64,000 nucleotides of DNA from Methylocystis sp. (GTDB taxonomy: Bacteria > Pseudomonadota > Alphaproteobacteria > Rhizobiales > Beijerinckiaceae), in contig JALHNQ010000014.1 in the NCBI GenBank assembly GCA_022843405.1, positions 1 through 64,000 of the forward strand, in the 5' to 3' direction. Positions 28,384 to 36,695 of this stretch are shown here, piece after piece. The translations under genes and the position numbers were made by a program. How positions within the stretch are numbered: the first letter of the stretch is position 1; every line of letters starts with the position of its first letter. Under the pieces are notes generated by a model. The model saw nothing but the letters and a program-made list of their open reading frames with translations, was not told the DNA's origin and did not search any database.

Positions 28384-29418
28384 TCAGGCCCCTGTCCGTC
28401 GCACGCGCGCGACAAGTCGTTCGACGTTTTCGATCGGCGTTTGCTGCAATATGCCGTGGCCGAGATTGAAAATATGCGGCCGGCCTTTGAACGCGGCGAG
28501 AATATAATCGACTTCGCGGTCCAGCGCGTCGCCCCCAGCGACAAGCGCCAGCGGATCGAGATTGCCTTGCAGTACAACGTCGGCCGCCGTTTGCGCGACG
28601 GCCCAGGCAGGGTCGAGCGCCGTATCGATCCCGTAAGCCTCGGCCCCGATCGTCTGCGTCAGCATTGGCAGATGCGCGTCGGCGCCGCGCACGAAGGCAA
28701 TCACCGGCGTTCGCGGATGGCGCGCCTTGACGCCCTCGACAATGCGGCGAACCGGCGCCGCCGACCAGCGCCGAAATTTCTCTGCCGGCAAGACGCCAGC
28801 CCAGCTGTCGAAAATCTGGACGACCTCGACTCCCGCCTCGATCTGGCGCGCGAGATAATCGATCGACGCCTCGACCACGCGATCGATGAGCTGCGCAAAG
28901 GCGTCAGGATAACGATAGCCAAAGAGACGCGCCGGCGCCTGATCGGGCGTGCCCTGCCCGGCGATCATGTAGCTTGCGACCGTGAACGGCGCGCCGCAAA
29001 AGCCGATGAAGGCGACATCGCAAGGCAGCGCCGTTTTCACGAGTTCAATCGTCTCGAACACCGGCGCCAGATGTTCGATCTTGAAATCGCCGAGCCGCTC
29101 CGCCTGCTCCGGCGTTTCGATCGGCTCCAACCGTGGCCCTGCGCCGCTTTCGAATGAGACCCGCTGGCCCATTGCATCCGGCACAACGAGAATGTCGGAA
29201 AAGAGTATCGCCGCGTCGAAGTGAAAGCGGCGGATCGGCTGCAGCGTCGCTTCCGCCGCCTTTTTCGGCGAATAACAGAAATCGAGAAAGCTTGTCGTCG
29301 TCGCCCGCAGGTCGCGATATTCGGGAAGGTAGCGGCCGGCCTGACGCATCAGCCACAAGGGCGGAACGCTTCGCGCTTCTCCGCCCAGGACCGAGAGAAG
29401 CGCCTTTTCTTCCGCCAT
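28384..29418 (-). CDS. hemE: Uroporphyrinogen decarboxylase HemE
   Basis: HemE decarboxylates uroporphyrinogen III to coproporphyrinogen III. From ATG at 29418 the protein has 344 residues, the family length. Signatures are PLWLMRQAGRYLPEYR at the N terminus, the catalytic Asp in FSDILVVPDAMGQ, and CGAPFTVASYMI. ATG at 29436 would add six residues; a longer frame back to 29613 adds an unrelated segment and is rejected. The gene faces away from the AT-rich gap that is the likely replication origin, as hemE does in Caulobacter and several Rhizobiales. Confidence 0.96.
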   Translation of the reverse strand: MAEEKALLSVLGGEARSVPPLWLMRQAGRYLPEYRDLRATTTSFLDFCYSPKKAAEATLQPIRRFHFDAAILFSDILVVPDAMGQRVSFESGAGPRLEPIETPEQAERLGDFKIEHLAPVFETIELVKTALPCDVAFIGFCGAPFTVASYMIAGQGTPDQAPARLFGYRYPDAFAQLIDRVVEASIDYLARQIEAGVEVVQIFDSWAGVLPAEKFRRWSAAPVRRIVEGVKARHPRTPVIAFVRGADAHLPMLTQTIGAEAYGIDTALDPAWAVAQTAADVVLQGNLDPLALVAGGDALDREVDYILAAFKGRPHIFNLGHGILQQTPIENVERLVARVRRTGA

Positions 29419-29436
29419 TGCGTTCGATCCGTCCAT

Positions 29437-29821
29437 GTCATGCGTCGAAGATCGGCGTAGCGCGAAACCCATTAAAACAAAATTCATTTTATTAAGAATT
29501 GATTCTTCAATTATGACTTGGAAGACACGAAGGTTAATTTTCATTAACCAGTCGCCCACAGGCGAGCGCCCAAAGGCTCGGGCCTGCGTCGCCTGCGGTA
29601 GAAACCAAGACAAGGAATGGAATCATCACTATATCGGATTTTCTCGGCGCAATGGTCTGTGGATGAGCTGTGAATCCCGCTTGTACCGGACTCTTTGAGA
29701 ATCCGTTCGACAGGGTTTCGCCTGTTGAGCGTTCGGCCCGTCTATGCCCGATGACAAAAACGGAGCGTGTTTTGACGGCGTGTTATCCCCGCTCTTCGGC
29801 TTACGCGGAAGGGCTGTGGAC
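29437..29821. other. oriC: Candidate chromosomal replication origin (hemE-maf gap)
   Basis: This 385-base gap lies between divergent hemE and maf. The segment 29470-29560 is very AT-rich compared with the window. It contains the perfect hairpin GGTTAAT-TTTC-ATTAACC (29532-29549), which resembles paired CtrA half-sites (TTAA...TTAA), and AAGAAT-TG-ATTCTT (29494-29507). A DnaA-box-like TCATCCACA is on the minus strand at 29658-29666, one mismatch from TTATCCACA. Four GANTC methylation sites lie at 29501, 29620, 29672 and 29699. Genes on both sides run away from the gap, and parS sites lie 6-8 kb to the left. No coding sequence is credible. Confidence 0.65.
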
Positions 29822-30442
29822 GTGACCATTGGTTCGACGTCGCCCTTCTGGCGCGAATCGGCGCCGCTGATTCTCGCTTCGAAAAGCGCCGGTCGCCGGC
29901 AGGCGTTGGCGCATTCGGGCGTCCCTTTCGAATCGCTTGCGGCGGATATCGATGAGCGGGCTATTCAAGCGCAGCTCGCAACGGTTGAGGCCGACGCGAT
30001 CGCCTCGACGCTCGCGCGGGCAAAGGCGCTGGCGATTTCCGCCAAGGGCCGGCTTGTGCTCGGCGCGGATCAGGTGGCCAGCTGTGAAGGCCGGATTTTC
30101 GGCAAGCCAGCGGATCGGCGCGAAGCCGAGGTGCTGTTGCGGTTCCTTTCTGGAAGGCGGCACCGTCTGCATTCTGCGATCGCGCTGGTACGGGATGGCG
30201 CCGTGATTTTTGAGACCGTCGGCGTCGCCGATCTGACGATGCGCGGGTTAAGCGACGACTTTATTGCCGCTTATCTGACGGCGGTTGGCGACAACGCCCT
30301 GACGTCGGCCGGCGCCTATCAGATCGAAGGCCTGGGCGCGCAACTCTTTTCCAAAGTCGAAGGCGATCATTGGACGATCATGGGCCTTCCACTGCTTGAG
30401 CTTCTTGAGGCGCTCCGTCGCGAGGGAGCGCTCCTCTCGTGA
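29822..30442 (+). CDS. maf: Maf family nucleotide pyrophosphatase
   Basis: Maf proteins hydrolyse non-canonical or canonical nucleoside triphosphates and are tied to cell division arrest in some bacteria. From GTG at 29822 the protein has 206 residues. It shows LILASKSAGRRQAL at the N terminus, the catalytic GADQVASCEGRIFGKP stretch near residue 78, and YQIEGLGAQLFSKVEGDHWTIMG-type end signature near residue 165. An ATG at 29744 would add 26 residues without homology. The stop overlaps the coaE GTG start. Confidence 0.92.
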   Translation: MTIGSTSPFWRESAPLILASKSAGRRQALAHSGVPFESLAADIDERAIQAQLATVEADAIASTLARAKALAISAKGRLVLGADQVASCEGRIFGKPADRREAEVLLRFLSGRRHRLHSAIALVRDGAVIFETVGVADLTMRGLSDDFIAAYLTAVGDNALTSAGAYQIEGLGAQLFSKVEGDHWTIMGLPLLELLEALRREGALLS

Positions 30443-31044
30443 GCGAACATAAGATGCTGCGCGTCGGGCTTACCGGTTCGATCGGCATGGGCAAGTCGAC
30501 CACGGCCGAGATGTTTCGCGCCGAAGGCGTCGCCGTGCTCGACTCCGATCAGATCGTCCATGATCTTTACAAGGGGCCGGCGGCGGCGGAGATCGAGAGC
30601 GCCTTTCCAGGCGTCGTCATCAACGGCGTGGTTGACCGTCCGCGTCTCGCCGCCCGCGTCCTCAACGATCCGGCGGCGCTCAAACGTCTCGAAGAGATCG
30701 TGCATCCAATGATCTGGGCGGCGCGCGATGCGCTGGTTGAAGAGCGCAGGCAGAAAGGCGATCGTATCGTCGTCTTCGATATTCCGCTGCTGTTCGAAAC
30801 CGGCGCTGAAAAGGATTTTGACGCCATTGTCGTCGTCACCGCGCCCGAAGATGTGCAAAAGACCCGCGTGCTGGCGCGCGAGGGCATGACGGCGGAGAGA
30901 TTTGCGTCCATTCTGGCAAAGCAGACGCCTGATCGAGAAAAGCGCGCCCGCGCCGATTTCGTGGTCCATACCGACAAGGGCCTGGACGCGGCCCGCGAAG
31001 AGGTGCGTAAGATCATCAAGGCGCTCGAAGCTCGGCTTGGATGA
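30439..31044 (+). CDS. coaE: Dephospho-CoA kinase CoaE
   Basis: CoaE carries out the last step of coenzyme A synthesis, phosphorylating dephospho-CoA. The protein is 201 residues. Walker A is GLTGSIGMGKSTTAEMF near residue 10, followed by DSDQIVHDLY, and the lid region VFDIPLLFETGAEKDFD. The start GTG at 30439 overlaps the maf stop as GTGA; an internal ATG at 30454 is possible. dnaQ follows after 3 bases, giving a maf-coaE-dnaQ operon. Confidence 0.95.
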   Translation: MSEHKMLRVGLTGSIGMGKSTTAEMFRAEGVAVLDSDQIVHDLYKGPAAAEIESAFPGVVINGVVDRPRLAARVLNDPAALKRLEEIVHPMIWAARDALVEERRQKGDRIVVFDIPLLFETGAEKDFDAIVVVTAPEDVQKTRVLAREGMTAERFASILAKQTPDREKRARADFVVHTDKGLDAAREEVRKIIKALEARLG

Positions 31045-31047
31045 AGA

Positions 31048-31764
31048 ATGCGCGAGATCGTTCTCGATACTGAAACGACGGGACTCGATCCCTCAAGCGG
31101 CCATCGCGTCGTCGAGATCGGCGCCGTCGAAATCTCCAATCTCATCCCGACCGGCCGCTATTTCCATCGCTATCTCAATCCAGAGCGCGACATGCCGGAA
31201 GAGGCGTTCCGCGTGCATGGGCTCTCTTACGAATTTCTTTCGCAGCACAAGGTCTTTAGGGAGATCGCCGCCGAACTCCTCGACTTTATCGAGGACGTTC
31301 CGCTCGTCATTCACAACGCCGAATTCGACACGCGCTTTCTCAACGCCGAATTCGCTTTGGTGAACATGCCGCCACTGGCGGGCGCGCGCATCGTCGACAC
31401 GCTGGCGATGGCGCGTCGGCGCCACCCTGGCGGCCCCAATTCTCTCGACGCTCTGTGCCAGCGATACGCGATTGATCTCTCGCGGCGCGACAAGCATGGC
31501 GCGCTGCTCGACGCCAATCTTCTCGCGGAAGTCTATGCCGAGCTGTGCGGCGGGAGGCAGGCGGCGCTGTCGCTTCAAACCGTCCACGCCGTGCGCGTCG
31601 CCGCCGCAAGCGGCCTGCTGCGCCGCCGGCCGGAGCCTCTCGCGCCGCGACTGAGCGCCGAAGAGGAACAGGCCCATTTCGCCTTTGTCGCGACGATCAA
31701 GTCGCCGATCTGGGATCGCTATTTCGCGGGCGACGAAGCGGCGCCGACGCCGATATCCGGCTAA
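31048..31764 (+). CDS. dnaQ: DNA polymerase III epsilon subunit DnaQ
   Basis: DnaQ is the 3'-5' proofreading exonuclease of the replicative polymerase. The protein is 238 residues. ExoI is [23 protein letters not shown] at residues 5-27 (Asp6, Glu8), ExoII is [14 protein letters not shown] near residue 90, and ExoIII-epsilon is [14 protein letters not shown] near residue 150. The C-terminal part binds the polymerase in the family. The stop overlaps the convergent secB stop by 4 bases, so there is no room for a separate terminator. Confidence 0.95.
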   Translation: MREIVLDTETTGLDPSSGHRVVEIGAVEISNLIPTGRYFHRYLNPERDMPEEAFRVHGLSYEFLSQHKVFREIAAELLDFIEDVPLVIHNAEFDTRFLNAEFALVNMPPLAGARIVDTLAMARRRHPGGPNSLDALCQRYAIDLSRRDKHGALLDANLLAEVYAELCGGRQAALSLQTVHAVRVAAASGLLRRRPEPLAPRLSAEEEQAHFAFVATIKSPIWDRYFAGDEAAPTPISG

Positions 31765-32249
31765 TTCGCCGAAGCCGAAGCCTGACCCGAGGCTTCGGCG
31801 GCCTTTTGCTGATAGAGCGCGACGAAGTCGATCGGGTCGATATAGAGCGGCGGATAGCCGCCCTTGCTCGTGGCGTCGGCCACGATCTGGCGCACGAAGG
31901 GGAACAGCATGCGCGGGCATTCGATCATCACGATTGGATGCACCTGGTCCTCGGGAATGTTCAGCAGGCGGAACACGCCGCCATATTCGAGGTCGAGCTT
32001 GAAGAGCAGCGTCTCTCCCTCGCCGGCTTTGCAGTCGAGCGTCAGACTCACTTCAAAGTCGGTCGGCGCCAACTGCTTGGCGTTGACGTTGACCTGGATC
32101 GCGATGTTTGGCGCATTTTCCTGCGGACCGAGCGAACGCGGCGCATTGGGATTTTCGAAGGAGAAATCCTTCATATATTGCGCGAGAGAATTGAGGGCCG
32201 GAGCGCCGCCCGGCGCTCCTTGCGCGCCGTTGCCATTCGTATCGGTCAT
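31761..32249 (-). CDS. secB: Protein-export chaperone SecB
   Basis: SecB is the cytosolic tetrameric chaperone that delivers unfolded precursors to SecA. The protein is 162 residues from ATG at 32249, which has GGAGG eight bases upstream. A TTG-type start 18 bases further upstream is unlikely. Family features include the N-terminal [13 protein letters not shown], the FEVSLTL strand and [25 protein letters not shown]-type C-terminal region. The N-terminal 20 residues are low-complexity (Asn, Gly, Ala). The C-terminal helix ends with QASASAN. Confidence 0.95.
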   Translation of the reverse strand: MTDTNGNGAQGAPGGAPALNSLAQYMKDFSFENPNAPRSLGPQENAPNIAIQVNVNAKQLAPTDFEVSLTLDCKAGEGETLLFKLDLEYGGVFRLLNIPEDQVHPIVMIECPRMLFPFVRQIVADATSKGGYPPLYIDPIDFVALYQQKAAEASGQASASAN

Positions 32250-32332
32250 GTAAGGGCCTCCAGCCAAACCGTTGCGACGAGAATTCGCGCCCGCCTAACA
32301 CGTCTGCCAGATGCGAACAAGGCGCGTCCTTC

Positions 32333-32782
32333 TCAGACATCCTTCGCCGCGCTTCGCCTCGGGCGGCGCGCTTCGCGCCGCCATTCGCGAGGGTCGAGGT
32401 CGATGAGCCGCGGATCAGCCGCATTGGCGCGAGTGCGCCAGCGCCGCGCCAGACTTTCCCTGACCGAAGGAGATTTGAGCGCCAGTCCGACAAAATCCGA
32501 GGCGAAGCCGGGAAGAATGAGAAGAATCGAGGCGAGCGCCTGCATCGCGCCGTCGAGCATCGCGCCATCGGCGGCGACGGCGGTTTCGCCTCGCGCCCTG
32601 GCGGCGACTCCCTTACGAAAGAACTCGAGGACGCGTTTGACGTCGGCAAGGCCCAGCAGCGACGCGCCGAGGGCGAGCACGATCGCGGCGAGAAGCCCGA
32701 CGGCCCGCACGACGAGCGCGAAAGCGAGTATTTCCAGCACGATCCAGGCGGCGAGGCCTGCGCCGACAAGCTTTGGATTCAC
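32333..32782 (-). CDS. FxsA family membrane protein
   Basis: FxsA (suppressor of F exclusion of phage T7) is a small cytoplasmic-membrane protein. The protein is 149 residues with hydrophobic segments at about 8-26 and 30-46 and a third at about 85-103. The motif GMFDGAxRLxAGxLLLxPGFxTD is seen in degenerate form as LDGAMQALASILLILPGFASD, which identifies the family. GTG at 32782 is chosen; TTG at 32785 directly before it is equally possible. It diverges from the Tim44-like gene. Confidence 0.85.
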   Translation of the reverse strand: MNPKLVGAGLAAWIVLEILAFALVVRAVGLLAAIVLALGASLLGLADVKRVLEFFRKGVAARARGETAVAADGAMLDGAMQALASILLILPGFASDFVGLALKSPSVRESLARRWRTRANAADPRLIDLDPREWRREARRPRRSAAKDV

Positions 32783-32898
32783 CAATTCATCCGCATTTTG
32801 CTTTCTGCGCGTTCCCAGTCCGCGGCAACGCGCCCCTTGATTCGTGACATATACGGAGCGACATGATAGCCGAGCACGGAATTCTTCGGGAGTAGCTA

Positions 32899-33600
32899 AT
32901 GCCGGCGACCGGCGACTTGTTTGATCCGACCTTCATCGTCTTCGCGGCGCTCGCGGTTTTCGTCATCTGGAAGCTGCGCTCGGTGCTTGGGATGCGGGTG
33001 GATCGCGACACGCCGCCGCAGTCGCGTTTCGCGCCGCGTCCAGCGGCGCCCGCCGCAGTCGCTCCTGTGCAGAGCGCTGCGCCCGTCGCGGTGTCGGCGG
33101 CGCGCCCCAGCGGCGCTGAGCGCTGGGAGGGCGTCGCCGAGAAGGGCGTCGCTTCCGCTTGGAGCGGGCTCGACGCCGTCGCGGCTTCCGATCCCAGTTT
33201 CGACGGCAAAGCTTTCCTTAGCGGCGCGCGCCGGGCCTATGAGATGATCGTTACCGCCTTCGCTAAGGGCGACAGCGAGACGCTCAAACCACTCCTGTCG
33301 CAGGACGTCTTCGACGGCTTCTCGTCGGAAATCGCGCGGCGCGAGCAGCAGGGCGAGACCATGGAGACCGCGGTCGTCGCGATCGATTCGGCGACGGTCG
33401 ACGCCGCCCGCGCCATCGCCGCCCGCATCGAAGTGACGGTGCGTTTCGTCGCCCGGCTGATGAGCGAGCGCCGAGACCGCGCGGGCGAAATCATCGACGG
33501 CGGTCAGACCCGCAAGGTCATCGAGCGTTGGACCTTCGCGCGCGATCCGAAGGTAAGCGATCCCACCTGGAAGCTCGTCGCGACCCAAGCCGAAGACTGA
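32899..33600 (+). CDS. Tim44-like domain protein
   Basis: The protein is 233 residues with a membrane segment at about 8-27, an Ala/Pro-rich linker and a C-terminal Tim44 domain (about 85-230). The domain includes FLSGARRAYEMIVTAFAKGDSE-type sequence and the final strand RWTFARDPKVSDPTWKLVA. In mitochondria Tim44 anchors Hsp70 at the import pore; bacterial homologues (TimA) are of uncertain role. The ATG has GGGAG seven bases upstream. It is followed 2 bases later by mltA, as in many Rhizobiales. Confidence 0.9.
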   Translation: MPATGDLFDPTFIVFAALAVFVIWKLRSVLGMRVDRDTPPQSRFAPRPAAPAAVAPVQSAAPVAVSAARPSGAERWEGVAEKGVASAWSGLDAVAASDPSFDGKAFLSGARRAYEMIVTAFAKGDSETLKPLLSQDVFDGFSSEIARREQQGETMETAVVAIDSATVDAARAIAARIEVTVRFVARLMSERRDRAGEIIDGGQTRKVIERWTFARDPKVSDPTWKLVATQAED

Positions 33601-33602
33601 GC

Positions 33603-34721
33603 ATGGCGCGCGATGATGCGCCGCATTTTCTAGCTTCCGATCTGCTGCAAAGCATCGGCTTTGACGAGATCGACGGCTTTTCCGCCGATGATTTCGCCGC
33701 GGCGTTCGCCGCCTTCCGCCGCTCGGCGACGATCGTCGCCGCCGCCGCGCAAGAGCAGCGCAGCGCCGTCCCGCCGCCTCAATCCCTGATCGCGGCCGCG
33801 CGCGCCGCGCTCGATGGCGTCGACGATCCGGCCGCCTTTTTTCGAAACTGGTTTTGTCCTCGCCGGATCAAGACGCCGGGCTTCGTCACCGCCTATTATG
33901 AGGTCGAGGTCGAGGCCAGACTGTCGCCGGAGCCCGGCTTCACAACGGCGGTCCTGTCGCGACCGCTCGATCTCGTCACGCTGAACGAGGCGCCGCTCCA
34001 GCTTCCTTCCGGAGAAAAGCTGACAAGCGCGCGCCGTCAGGCCGATGGCGCGCTTGTGCCCTATCCCGACCGGCGCGCGATCGAAGAGGAAGGCGCGGCC
34101 CCTAGCGCCCATCCGCTCGCCTATGTCCGCGATCCGGTCGAATTGTTCCTCATTCAGGTGCAGGGCTCGGCGCGGTTGCGGCTGCCGGGCGGCGGCGTCA
34201 TGGCGCTGACCTATGCCGGGCGCAACGGCTGGCCGTACACCTCCGTCGGCCGTCTGCTGATCGAGCGAGGGCTCGCGACGAAAACGGAAATGTCGCTTGA
34301 TCTGATGAAGGCGACGCTGCGACGCCTTGGAGCCGGGCCAAGCGAAGCCGGCCGCCGCCTGATGCAGGAAAATCGTTCCTATGTATTCTTTGAGATCGAC
34401 GGATCGGAACAACGCAGGATTGGCCCGATCGGCGGACAGGGCGCGCCGCTGACGCCGTTTCGATCGATCGCCGTCGACCGCTCGATCTGGTGTTACGGCC
34501 TGCCGTTCTGGGTCGCCGCGCGCATTCCCTGGCAAAGCGAGGCCGAAACGCAATTTCGCCGTCTAATGATCGCGCAAGACACCGGATCCGCCATAATAGG
34601 GCCTGCGCGCGCAGATCTTTTTTTTGGCGCGGGCGAAGCGGCGGGCCGGCGGGCTGGCGATATTCGGCACGCCGCCGAAATGATCGTGCTGCTGCCGAAG
34701 GACGTTGGAGACGATCGGTGA
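33603..34721 (+). CDS. mltA: Membrane-bound lytic murein transglycosylase A (MltA)
   Basis: MltA cleaves the glycan strands of peptidoglycan with formation of 1,6-anhydro ends. The protein is 372 residues. The MltA barrel includes GFVTAYYEVEVEARLS near residue 95 and FLIQVQGSARLRLPGG near 180. The 3D domain follows with DTGSAIIGPARADLFFG near residue 327, which holds the catalytic Asp region. No lipobox or clear signal peptide is seen at this start, so export is not explained by sequence. Earlier in-frame starts at 33528 fall in the Tim44-like gene and add no signal peptide. Confidence 0.92.
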   Translation: MARDDAPHFLASDLLQSIGFDEIDGFSADDFAAAFAAFRRSATIVAAAAQEQRSAVPPPQSLIAAARAALDGVDDPAAFFRNWFCPRRIKTPGFVTAYYEVEVEARLSPEPGFTTAVLSRPLDLVTLNEAPLQLPSGEKLTSARRQADGALVPYPDRRAIEEEGAAPSAHPLAYVRDPVELFLIQVQGSARLRLPGGGVMALTYAGRNGWPYTSVGRLLIERGLATKTEMSLDLMKATLRRLGAGPSEAGRRLMQENRSYVFFEIDGSEQRRIGPIGGQGAPLTPFRSIAVDRSIWCYGLPFWVAARIPWQSEAETQFRRLMIAQDTGSAIIGPARADLFFGAGEAAGRRAGDIRHAAEMIVLLPKDVGDDR

Positions 34722-35257
34722 GCGAGGAGAATTCTTGCCGATACGCCCGCCGGCTGTCGCAGGCCGAAGCGGAGCTCTGGACGACGGTGACCGCCGACGT
34801 CCGGCCGTCCCGCGCGTGTGCGAAAAAACCGGTGCCGCCGCCTGCCGTCGAGGCGCGCAGTCCGCCGGCCTCTTCCGTCGTCATCGACCGTCCGCCGGCG
34901 CCGAAATCTCCGCCACGGCCGATCGACATCGATCCGCGCACCTTCACGAAGATCAAGCGCGGTAGGCTTGAGGTCGACGCCAAGCTCGATCTTCATGGCA
35001 TGCGGCAGGCCGAGGCGCAGCGCTCGCTGACGGCCTTTCTGCGCAGATGTCAGGCCAATGGCGCGCGTATCGCGATTATCGTGACCGGCAAGGGGCTGAC
35101 CCGGGATGAAGGCGGCGTGCTGCGGCGCGTCGTGCCGATGTGGCTCGAAGCGCCGAATCTGCGCGACGTGGTGGTGGGCTTTGGCGAAGCGGCGCGCCAT
35201 CATGGCGGCGAAGGCGCGCTCTATGTGCGCATTCGGCGGGCCGACCGCGTGCGATAG
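34718..35257 (+). CDS. Smr/MutS2-type endonuclease domain protein
   Basis: The protein is 179 residues. A Pro-rich linker (about 30-75) leads to a Smr domain at about 85-175 with the characteristic LDLHGMRQAEAQ, VTGKGL and HHGGEGALYVRIRR motifs. Smr domains are nucleases acting on DNA or mRNA, and SmrB-like proteins rescue collided ribosomes; the role here is open. The GTG start overlaps the mltA stop as GTGA. The Tim44-mltA-smr run is a conserved alphaproteobacterial unit. Confidence 0.92.
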   Translation: MSEENSCRYARRLSQAEAELWTTVTADVRPSRACAKKPVPPPAVEARSPPASSVVIDRPPAPKSPPRPIDIDPRTFTKIKRGRLEVDAKLDLHGMRQAEAQRSLTAFLRRCQANGARIAIIVTGKGLTRDEGGVLRRVVPMWLEAPNLRDVVVGFGEAARHHGGEGALYVRIRRADRVR

Positions 35258-35276
35258 GCGGCGTCGCCAGCGGCCG

Positions 35277-36680
35277 CTATTGTTCGGCGGATGCTTCCTG
35301 CGAGACATCGGCGGCCGGCAGCGCGACAGGTTCGGCAGGGCGCGTCAAAAAGGCGGCCGGAATATTGGGCTTGCCCTCTTCGGTCAGATGTTGCGCTGAG
35401 TCCGGCGGCGGCTTCCATTCGAAGGCGTCGAGCCTTCCGGTGACCGGCGACATCGGCAGCCAATTCTTCGAGACGACGCCGTCGGCGATCCACACCGGAT
35501 CGCGTGGCGCCCGCGAACCGCGGGCCAGCCATTCGCGCACCGGCCCCGAAGGCCCATGCGCGCCGTCTTCGATTTCGGCCATCAGCAGGCAGGTATGGGC
35601 GGTCGGATGACGGCCGCTGGCGATGAGCGGCGCGAGCGCGTCGCGGGCCTTGGCGAAATTGCGGTTCGAAAGCGCGACCTCGGCGACGAGATGCCGGCTC
35701 TCGGGCGCATGGGGCGCGGCGCGCGCCAGCTTCTCCACCCGCGCGAGCTTCGCGGCGTTCGATTCGCCCGAAAGCGCTTCAAGATAGGCGGCGCCTAGAT
35801 CGGGATGGGGCTTTGTCGCCCACACCGTCTCAATGAGCTTTAGCGCCTGCTTCCGGTCGCCGTGGCGCACGAGCACGCGGGCGGCGGCGACGGCGGCGGG
35901 GGCGAAACCCGGCCGGCGCTTCAGCGCCTGGCGCGCGAGATGCAGCGCGTCATGGGGATGATCGCGCTCCTTCTCCATCGCCATCGCGGTTTCGACGACG
36001 GCGCGCAGATTCTGGGCCGTCTGCGGGTCGAGCGCCTTGGCGGTCAGGCTGGCTTCGATCGCCTCGCGCGCCTTCTCCCAGTCGCCCTGCGCGGCGAGAT
36101 GTTCGAGCATGGCGGACCCCGCCCAAGGAACCGGCGCGATGGCGTGCGCCTCCTTGGCGAAATGATGCGCGGCGTCAGCGTCCTCACGACGGCGCGCCTC
36201 GATATGCAATCCGCGCAGGCCGAGTAGCTTGGTTTCCGGCTTGAGCGTCATTTTATGAAAAGTCTCTTCGGCGAGCCGCCGGTCGCCGGCGAGCTGCGCC
36301 GCCTGGGCCTTTAGAAATTGCGTCAGCGGCTCGTTCGGCAGCAGCCGTTCGGCGACATGCGCCGCTTTTTTGGCTCGGGCGGCGTCGCCGGTCCCGACCG
36401 CGATCAGTCCCTGCGACAGAGCGTCAAAGCCCTGGTCGCGGCGCTTCAGCCGCGAGCCGCCAGTCCAGCGGCCGGGCATGCGCAGCAGCGCCATGACGAT
36501 CGCCCAGAGCACGATCGTCGCCGCGACGATCAGCAGCAGCCCCCCGACCGCCACCGGTATCGAGGCCTCGAACTGATAGCCGGCGAAGTCGAGCGTGAGC
36601 GAACCGGGCTGTTCGATCAGCAATTCGAGGCCGTAAGCCACCGCCGCGAGCGCAATGATGAAAAAGAGGAGAAACAGCAT
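35277..36680 (-). CDS. HemY-like TPR membrane protein
   Basis: The protein is 467 residues. Two membrane segments at about 1-20 and 40-63 are followed by tetratricopeptide-type helices over about 90-400, matching the HemY N-terminal domain family. The C-terminal 60 residues are Pro/Ala-rich. HemY_N proteins sit beside heme genes in gammaproteobacteria and beside a mitofilin-like gene in Alphaproteobacteria, as here. They are not the HemY protoporphyrinogen oxidase of Bacillus. Function is unproven; a scaffold in the membrane is likely. It is separated from the upstream mitofilin gene by 15 bases. Confidence 0.87.
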   Translation of the reverse strand: MLFLLFFIIALAAVAYGLELLIEQPGSLTLDFAGYQFEASIPVAVGGLLLIVAATIVLWAIVMALLRMPGRWTGGSRLKRRDQGFDALSQGLIAVGTGDAARAKKAAHVAERLLPNEPLTQFLKAQAAQLAGDRRLAEETFHKMTLKPETKLLGLRGLHIEARRREDADAAHHFAKEAHAIAPVPWAGSAMLEHLAAQGDWEKAREAIEASLTAKALDPQTAQNLRAVVETAMAMEKERDHPHDALHLARQALKRRPGFAPAAVAAARVLVRHGDRKQALKLIETVWATKPHPDLGAAYLEALSGESNAAKLARVEKLARAAPHAPESRHLVAEVALSNRNFAKARDALAPLIASGRHPTAHTCLLMAEIEDGAHGPSGPVREWLARGSRAPRDPVWIADGVVSKNWLPMSPVTGRLDAFEWKPPPDSAQHLTEEGKPNIPAAFLTRPAEPVALPAADVSQEASAEQ

Positions 36681-36695
36681 GGCGATTGATCCCGC

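Noticed and set aside
29435-29698. 87-codon plus-strand frame in the hemE-maf gap
   Set aside because: No homology pattern, no ribosome-binding site, mixed composition, and it covers the AT-rich part of the likely origin.
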